From positions 1 through 19,155 of the forward strand of contig JAGABD010000026.1 in NCBI GenBank assembly GCA_017614795.1: DNA of 19,155 nucleotides, given 5' to 3'. Under the pieces are notes generated by a model. That model ran no database searches. It was given only the letters and a program-made list of their open reading frames with translations, and had not been told where the DNA came from. This stretch comes from Bacteroidales bacterium (GTDB taxonomy: Bacteria; Bacteroidota; Bacteroidia; Bacteroidales; UBA932). A program made the position numbers and the translations under genes. Positions 14,655 to 19,155 of the stretch are shown here, one piece after another; position 1 is the first letter of the stretch; each line of letters starts with the position of its first letter.

Positions 14655-15685
14655 TGCATTACCTCTACTTTGGAACCGTTACGAAGGGATGCGAGGCCTT
14701 TCACGACCACCTGGTCGCCGGCCTTCACGCCGTCCAGGATCTGGAACTGGCCTTCGGTGTGCCTGCCCAGCGAGACAATCTTCTCAACCACGGTGGAATC
14801 TGCCGCGTTGTAGACGAACACGCTGCGCTGGCCGCTGCCCTGCATCTTCACCACCGCCGCATCTGGAACCACGACGCTGTCGCTGCGGCCGAACACCACG
14901 GTGACCTTGGCGTACATTCCCGGGCGGAGTTCGCGGTTGGCGTTGGCGACCTGTATCTCCACGTTGAAGGTGTGCGTCGCGGGATCGATGGTAGGATAGA
15001 GCCTCGCAATGCGGCCCTCATACACCTTGCCCGGACGGGCATCGACCGTAAGGCTCACCTTGTCGCCCTTCTTCACCTTGGTGTAGTCGGCTTCGCTGAT
15101 GCCCACGAGGAGTTTCACGGGCACTATCTGCTGCACCGTGAAGATGGGGCTCGCCATTCCGTACATATCGCCGCGGTCGTAGTTGCGCGCGGTCACCACG
15201 CCGTCCACGGGCGAACGGAGGATGGTATTCTCGAGGAGATTCTCGTAGGTGCTCTTCGCCACCTTGTACTTGAGCTCCACCGCCTCGTAGTCCGACTGGG
15301 AGATGCCTCCGGTCTCGTAGAGCTGCTTCAGGCGCCCGAGTTCGGTCTCGGCGTTGGCGAGCTGGAGCTTCGCCTGGTCGAGCTGCACGCGGTCCATCTC
15401 GGCAAGTATCTGCCCCTTGGACACGAAGTCGCCCACCTCGGCGTTAATCTTCTGTATGCGGCCTCCCGACTGGGGAGCGATATTGTTGGTGACGTTGGCG
15501 AGCACGGTCGAAGAGTAAACCCCTTCGCTGGCCACCATACGGTTCGCCGCAGTTTCGAGCTTCACCGACGGAAGCGCCTTGGCGGCGGGTTCTTCCGCCT
15601 GCTGTTCCGTCTTTTTGGCGCCGCATCCCGCCGCGAGCAGCAGGACGAGGGCCGATGCCAAATACTTCTTCATATCTTGTTTCAT
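14651..15685 (-). CDS. RND periplasmic adaptor (membrane fusion) lipoprotein
   Basis: This 344-residue adaptor has a lipoprotein signal peptide (LVLLLAAGC, Cys21), a lipoyl half (PQSGGRIQKINAEVGDFVSKGQ, about 71-92), a coiled-coil hairpin (~100-153) with LKQLYETGGISQSDYE at its turn, the second lipoyl half (LRSPVDGVVTARNYDRGDMY, ~156-175), a beta-barrel domain and a membrane-proximal end. It bridges the inner membrane permease and the outer membrane channel. The ATG at 15685 lies two bases after the tolC-like stop; an alternative ATG at 15673 would give MKKYLAS and remove four residues, with an equally good signal peptide. A much longer in-frame extension upstream is rejected because it lies within the tolC-like gene. 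Confidence 0.93.
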   Translation of the reverse strand: MKQDMKKYLASALVLLLAAGCGAKKTEQQAEEPAAKALPSVKLETAANRMVASEGVYSSTVLANVTNNIAPQSGGRIQKINAEVGDFVSKGQILAEMDRVQLDQAKLQLANAETELGRLKQLYETGGISQSDYEAVELKYKVAKSTYENLLENTILRSPVDGVVTARNYDRGDMYGMASPIFTVQQIVPVKLLVGISEADYTKVKKGDKVSLTVDARPGKVYEGRIARLYPTIDPATHTFNVEIQVANANRELRPGMYAKVTVVFGRSDSVVVPDAAVVKMQGSGQRSVFVYNAADSTVVEKIVSLGRHTEGQFQILDGVKAGDQVVVKGLASLRNGSKVEVMQ

Positions 15686-15687
15686 AT

Positions 15688-17004
15688 TTATTTCGTTTCG
15701 GAGAAATCCGCGCCGATGGTGCTTTCGAGGCCCGCCTTCGCGACGATGAACTTGTAAATAGCCTGGCTGACATTGAGCTGCGCCTGTGTGAGGGCGAGCT
15801 GCGCATCGTTGAGATCGGTGAGGGTGCTGCGCCCCACTTCGTAGGATTTCGCGGAGATGTCGTATGCCTTGTGGGCCGATTCCAGCGCCTCGAGGGCCGC
15901 GCCGTAGCTCTTGGAAGCCGTCTGCATAGTGCTGAGGTACTGGCTTATGGCTATTCGCAGCTGCCTCTCGGTATTCTCCTTCTGGATGTCGAGCGTTTCC
16001 GCCTGGAGCTTCGCCTGCTTCACCGCCGAATGGCGTTTTCCTCCCGCGAAGATGGGGATGTTGAGGCTGAGCGCCACGTAGGAATAGGGGAACCAGTTGT
16101 ATTCCTTGAACTTGAAGTCGTCTTCCATTGCGTTGTAGCTGTAGGAGAACGCGAGCGCAAGGGACGGAAGGTTGGCGTACTGCTGGATTTTTATGCTGTT
16201 GGCGATTTCCTCCGCCTGGATCTCCAGCTGCTTGAGAGTGGAGTTGTTCGTGAGGTCGTAGCTTCCCGCCGCGAACTCCATTCCGCCGCTGTAGCAAAGC
16301 AGCGAGTCAGCCACGTCTATGTTGGAGCTGAGGTCGATGCCCATCACCGCCTTGAGTTGCCAGAGGGCTATGGCGATGGCATTGTCGCTGTCGTAAAGGT
16401 TGGGCACCGCGTTGGCGACCGCCGTCTTCGCACGCGTAAGATCGAGCTCCGATGCCTTGGACGCGTTGTACTTCTTCTCGGTGAGCTCGCAGTTGGCGAC
16501 GGCATTCTCGTAGACCTCGGTATATACCTTGTTGGCTTCTTTCGCCAGGAGCACCCCGTAATAGGCCTGCTTCACCTGATTGACCATCTCCAGACGGCTG
16601 CTGCGAGCCTTCTCCACCGCCAGTTCCACATCTTCGCCGCTTACCTTGAGGCTGCGCCAGAGCTGGGCGTTGACGAGAGGCATCTGGGCATTGAGGCCCG
16701 CTCCCCAGGTGTTCCAGCGGCCCACCTCGATGCTCTGCGATTTGCCCATAAAATCCATCGACATCACCTGCTTCTTGAGGGTGCGGTTGAAGGTGCCGTT
16801 GGCGGATATCTCCGGGTAGAGAGCGGCGTAACTGCCTTTCTTCGCGAACTTCTTTGTTTCTATTTCCTTGTCGGCGACCTTCACCGACGGGCTCTCGGAA
16901 AGCGCTATCTCCAGCGCCTTCTCGAGCGATATCACCGTGGGAGTCGCGGCGCTGTCCGCAGACGGAAGCACCGCCGCCATAACGATTAGAATCGACATAC
17001 TCAT
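15688..17004 (-). CDS. TolC-like outer membrane efflux channel
   Basis: From the ATG at 17004 this is a 438-residue outer membrane factor with a hydrophobic signal peptide (MSILIVMAAVLPSADSAA) and two OEP repeats. The first begins ISLEKALEIALSESPSVKVADKEIE; the second holds LNIPIFAGGKRHSAVKQAKLQAETL and SAKSYEVGRSTLTDLNDAQLALTQAQL, typical helical-barrel repeats. There is no lipobox Cys, unlike many OprM-type members. The in-frame TTG at 17055 would add 17 polar residues before the signal peptide and is less likely; the ATG at 16998 is a near-equal alternative. It is the first gene of the operon with adaptor, permease and PII-like protein, divergent from the OPT transporter. Confidence 0.92.
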   Translation of the reverse strand: MSMSILIVMAAVLPSADSAATPTVISLEKALEIALSESPSVKVADKEIETKKFAKKGSYAALYPEISANGTFNRTLKKQVMSMDFMGKSQSIEVGRWNTWGAGLNAQMPLVNAQLWRSLKVSGEDVELAVEKARSSRLEMVNQVKQAYYGVLLAKEANKVYTEVYENAVANCELTEKKYNASKASELDLTRAKTAVANAVPNLYDSDNAIAIALWQLKAVMGIDLSSNIDVADSLLCYSGGMEFAAGSYDLTNNSTLKQLEIQAEEIANSIKIQQYANLPSLALAFSYSYNAMEDDFKFKEYNWFPYSYVALSLNIPIFAGGKRHSAVKQAKLQAETLDIQKENTERQLRIAISQYLSTMQTASKSYGAALEALESAHKAYDISAKSYEVGRSTLTDLNDAQLALTQAQLNVSQAIYKFIVAKAGLESTIGADFSETK

Positions 17005-17068
17005 ACTGTTTACAAGCGCGCTTTTGCCGCAAAAATTATGCCCGCATACGCGCAAGAAAACGCAATAT

Positions 17069-17084
17069 TACAAATAAATTTGTA
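17069..17084. promoter_or_regulatory. 16-bp near-palindrome in the divergent tolC/OPT promoter region
   Basis: TACAAATAAATTTGTA has perfect 7-bp arms (TACAAAT/ATTTGTA) around AA. It lies in the 90-bp spacer between the efflux operon and the OPT gene and overlaps a + strand -7 box (TAAATTTG, 17075-17082) and a weaker - strand one (TTTATTTG, 17071-17078). It could be an operator, or simply two back-to-back promoter elements. Confidence 0.45.
17075..17082 (+). promoter_or_regulatory. Bacteroidota -7 box (TAAATTTG) for the OPT transporter gene
   Basis: TAAATTTG is an exact TAnnTTTG match ending 12 bases before the ATG at 17095, so the leader would be very short. A second near match, TACTTTCG (17083-17090), follows directly. 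No clear -33 TTG is visible. Confidence 0.5.
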
Positions 17085-17094
17085 CTTTCGCCAT

Positions 17095-19008
17095 ATGAAC
17101 AGGAAACAATTCAAGGAAGTTACCCCCTACTCGGTCGCGGTAGGGCTTTTGATGACCGTGCTTTTCAGCGCGGCGGCCGCATACCTGGGACTCAAGGTGG
17201 GGCAGGTGTTCGAAGCGGCGATTCCCATCGCAATTCTCGCCGTAGGCATCAGCGGTGCTCTCAAGAAGGACGGCGCCATCGGGCAGAACTTCATTATACA
17301 GAGCATCGGCGCCTGCAGCGGCGTAATAGTGGCCGGAGCTATCTTCACGCTCCCCGCGATTTACATCCTCGGGCTGGACGTGAGCTTCGTGCAGATGTTC
17401 TTCAGCAGCCTCCTCGGCGGCATGCTGGGCATCCTCTTCCTCATCCCCTTCAGGCGCTATTTCGTGAAGGAGATGGACGGACAGTACCCCTTCCCCGAGG
17501 CGACGGCGACCACCCAGGTTCTGCAGAGCGGAGAGGCCGGTGGAGGAAGCGCCCGGACGCTGGCGATCGCGGGCCTCATCGGCGGTCTCTACGACTTCGC
17601 TATTGCCACTTTCGGCACCTGGGCCGAGACCATCAGCACCACTTTCCTGCACGTCGGACAGGTGGTGGCGGACAAGGCCAAGATGCTGCTCAAGATAAAC
17701 ACCGGCGCGGCGGTGCTGGGCCTCGGATATATCGTGGGCCTGAAGTACGCGTTCATCATCTGCTGCGGCAGCCTTCTGGTGTGGCTGGTCATCATCCCGG
17801 GCTTCAATCTTCTGTTCGGAGAGCAGGTGCTGGACTTTATGGGCACGGGGCTTTCGGCGACCGTCGGGAGCATGAGCGCCGATGAGATCTTCCGCACCTA
17901 CGCGCGCCATATCGGCATCGGAGGCATAGCAACCGCGGGCGTGATAGGCATAATAAAGAGCGCGGGCGTAATCAAGAGTGCCGTCGGGCTTGCAGCGGGA
18001 GAGTTCCGCAAGAAGGACGCGGCGGCAGTTTCGGTGGAGGATCGCGACCGCGACCTTTCGATGAAAGTTGTGGTGTGCGGCATCGTTTTCTCGCTTCTGG
18101 CCGTGTTCGCTTTCTTCGCTTTCGGTGGAGTGGTGAATTCTGTTTGGCAGGCGCTCGTGGGGCTGCTAATAGTGGCCGTGATTGCGTTCCTGTTCACAAC
18201 GGTGGCGGCGAATGCGATTGCAATCGTGGGCACGAACCCCGTCAGCGGAATGACTATCATGACGCTGATTATCACCGCGTTGGTGCTGGTCGCCTGCGGG
18301 CTCAAGGGCAACGCCGGCATGGTTGCGGCGATGGTGATTGGAGGCGTCGTGTGCACCGCTCTTTCAATGGCCGGGGGCTTCATCACCGACCTGAAGATAG
18401 GTTACTGGATCGGCACCACTCCCGCGAAGCAGGAGGCCTGGAAATTCCTCGGAACGCTCGTCGCGGCGGCAACCGTTGGAGGCGTCATGCTCATCCTCAA
18501 CAAGACTTACGGATTCACCGGCGAAGGGGCTCTCGTGGCTCCCCAGGCCAACGCGATGGCTGCCGTCATCCAGCCTATGATGAACGGCGGAAGCGCACCC
18601 TGGCTGCTTTATGGGCTGGGCGCTCTGATTGCGATCGCACTGACCGTGTTCAAGGTTCCCGCACTGGCGTTCTGCCTCGGCATGTTCATTCCTCTCGACC
18701 TCAACCTCCCGCTCCTTGTGGGCGGCGCGGTCAGCTGGTACGTGAGCACCCGCAGCAGCGACGAAGCCCTCAACAAGGCCCGACTCGACAAGGGCACCCT
18801 CATCGCCAGCGGTTTCATCGCCGGCGGCGCCCTGATGGGCGTAGTGAGCGCCATCCTGAAATTCGCCGGGGTCGACTGGTTCCTGCATTCTTGGAACGCC
18901 GCGTCGGCTGCTTCCGGCGTGTCCGTTGCAGAATATGTGGCTGTGCTGCCCTATCTGGGGTTGATAGGGTATATGGTTTGGGCAATTTTGCACAAGAGTA
19001 AAAAATAA
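17095..19008 (+). CDS. OPT-family oligopeptide transporter
   Basis: This 637-residue polytopic membrane protein matches the prokaryotic OPT family (PF03169). Features include the N-terminal FKEVTPYSVAVGLLMTVLFSAAAAYLGLKVGQ, NFIIQSIGACSGVIVAGAIFTLPAIYILG, the hallmark YPFPEATATTQVLQSGE near residue 130-146, and a later NAIAIVGTNPVSGMTIMTL and GYWIGTTPAKQE. About 14-16 hydrophobic segments can be counted. OPT proteins import oligopeptides or metal chelates by proton symport; bacterial members are mostly uncharacterised. I chose the ATG at 17095 (MNRKQFKEVTPYS); an in-frame ATG at 17038 would add 19 residues but would place the promoter box inside the gene. It is divergent from the efflux operon; no terminator follows clearly. 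Confidence 0.93.
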   Translation: MNRKQFKEVTPYSVAVGLLMTVLFSAAAAYLGLKVGQVFEAAIPIAILAVGISGALKKDGAIGQNFIIQSIGACSGVIVAGAIFTLPAIYILGLDVSFVQMFFSSLLGGMLGILFLIPFRRYFVKEMDGQYPFPEATATTQVLQSGEAGGGSARTLAIAGLIGGLYDFAIATFGTWAETISTTFLHVGQVVADKAKMLLKINTGAAVLGLGYIVGLKYAFIICCGSLLVWLVIIPGFNLLFGEQVLDFMGTGLSATVGSMSADEIFRTYARHIGIGGIATAGVIGIIKSAGVIKSAVGLAAGEFRKKDAAAVSVEDRDRDLSMKVVVCGIVFSLLAVFAFFAFGGVVNSVWQALVGLLIVAVIAFLFTTVAANAIAIVGTNPVSGMTIMTLIITALVLVACGLKGNAGMVAAMVIGGVVCTALSMAGGFITDLKIGYWIGTTPAKQEAWKFLGTLVAAATVGGVMLILNKTYGFTGEGALVAPQANAMAAVIQPMMNGGSAPWLLYGLGALIAIALTVFKVPALAFCLGMFIPLDLNLPLLVGGAVSWYVSTRSSDEALNKARLDKGTLIASGFIAGGALMGVVSAILKFAGVDWFLHSWNAASAASGVSVAEYVAVLPYLGLIGYMVWAILHKSKK

Positions 19009-19155
19009 TTCGTATGTATATAGTAAAGTAGATTTCCGCCAAAATGGATTTGAAAAAGGGGCCAGCGGAAGGCCGTCTCAAAGTTAAGTAAGTCTCGTTG
19101 GTTTTCAAAGTTTTTTGAAGATATTTTGAGTTTCTTTAACGCGATATGACTGTCC
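19009..19155. other. Non-coding end of window with small inverted repeats, nothing identified
   Basis: This 147-base AT-rich stretch follows the OPT stop. It holds an inverted repeat TTCCGC...GCGGAA (about 19033-19038 and 19065-19070), a GGCC...GGCC repeat inside it, and TTCAAA-GTTT-TTTGAA at 19104-19119. None is a convincing terminator or insertion-sequence end. An ATG at 19145 could begin a next gene, but only three codons are visible. Confidence 0.3.

Noticed and set aside
15686..16297. N-terminal extension of the adaptor frame
   Set aside because: It lies in the tolC-like gene and would bury the lipoprotein signal peptide inside the protein.
18815..19108. - strand frame of 97 codons at the end of the OPT gene
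   Set aside because: Most of it is antisense to the conserved OPT C-terminus and it has no recognisable motif or promoter.
19020..19120. Possible insertion-sequence end or terminator after the OPT gene
   Set aside because: Inverted repeats of 6 bp with long loops and no poly-T run or transposase remnant are not enough to support either.
1..19155. CRISPR array, tRNA or rRNA genes, phage or transposase genes
   Set aside because: No regularly spaced repeats, no cloverleaf-like segments and no mobile-element genes were seen; nearly all sequence is occupied by chromosomal genes.

Overview
The window reads as a chromosomal segment of a Bacteroidota member, most likely a Bacteroidales gut or rumen type with fairly high GC. 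Support comes from TAnnTTTG-type -7 boxes before several genes, few clear Shine-Dalgarno sequences, lipoproteins with a Cys followed by charged residues, an OmpW/OMP_b-brl-like barrel, and a holB-ricT-trmB gene order under overlapping stop/start codons. The genus cannot be decided from the sequence alone.

Positions 1-5420 form a xylan-related region. A truncated + strand gene end (2-100) resembles the C-terminus of GH95-type enzymes. It converges on a secreted GH10 xylanase (97-1662, - strand), and the two stop codons share one TTAA. The xylanase appears to be the last gene of a tight operon with a small winged-helix regulator and a six-helix membrane protein, a likely regulator/sensor pair. 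Upstream on the - strand lies a large surface lipoprotein of unknown function (2548-4488). Divergent from it is a lipid-anchored GH11 xylanase (4569-5420), recognisable by its thumb motif and two catalytic glutamates. The 80-bp spacer between the two lipoproteins carries three TAAAGTTTA-like boxes about 30 bp apart. A strong bidirectional terminator (5469-5504) closes this region.

Positions 5545-11217 are a compact - strand housekeeping run, read in the order trxA, outer-membrane barrel, LOG-family hydrolase, polyprenyl diphosphate synthase, DNA polymerase III delta-prime (holB), RicT/PSP1 protein, and TrmB tRNA methyltransferase. Most junctions are overlapping stop/start codons. The trmB gene is unusual: two palindromic DNA repeat elements sit in frame inside it and add about 36 and 51 residues at loops. 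The ricT-trmB junction also carries a 15-bp tandem duplication that places the trmB start codon.

Positions 11260-17004 are a tripartite RND efflux operon (TolC-like outer membrane factor, lipoprotein membrane-fusion adaptor, inner membrane permease). Its last gene, a 97-residue PII/CutA-like protein, overlaps the permease stop codon and probably senses for or regulates the pump. Divergent from the operon is an OPT-family oligopeptide transporter (17095-19008); the 90-bp spacer holds a 16-bp near-palindrome over the promoter elements. The last 147 bases have no gene that can be supported.

The most unusual observations are the in-frame palindromic elements in trmB, the PII-like gene coupled to an RND pump, and a lipid-anchored GH11 xylanase paired divergently with an uncharacterised lipoprotein beside a regulator/membrane-protein/GH10 operon.
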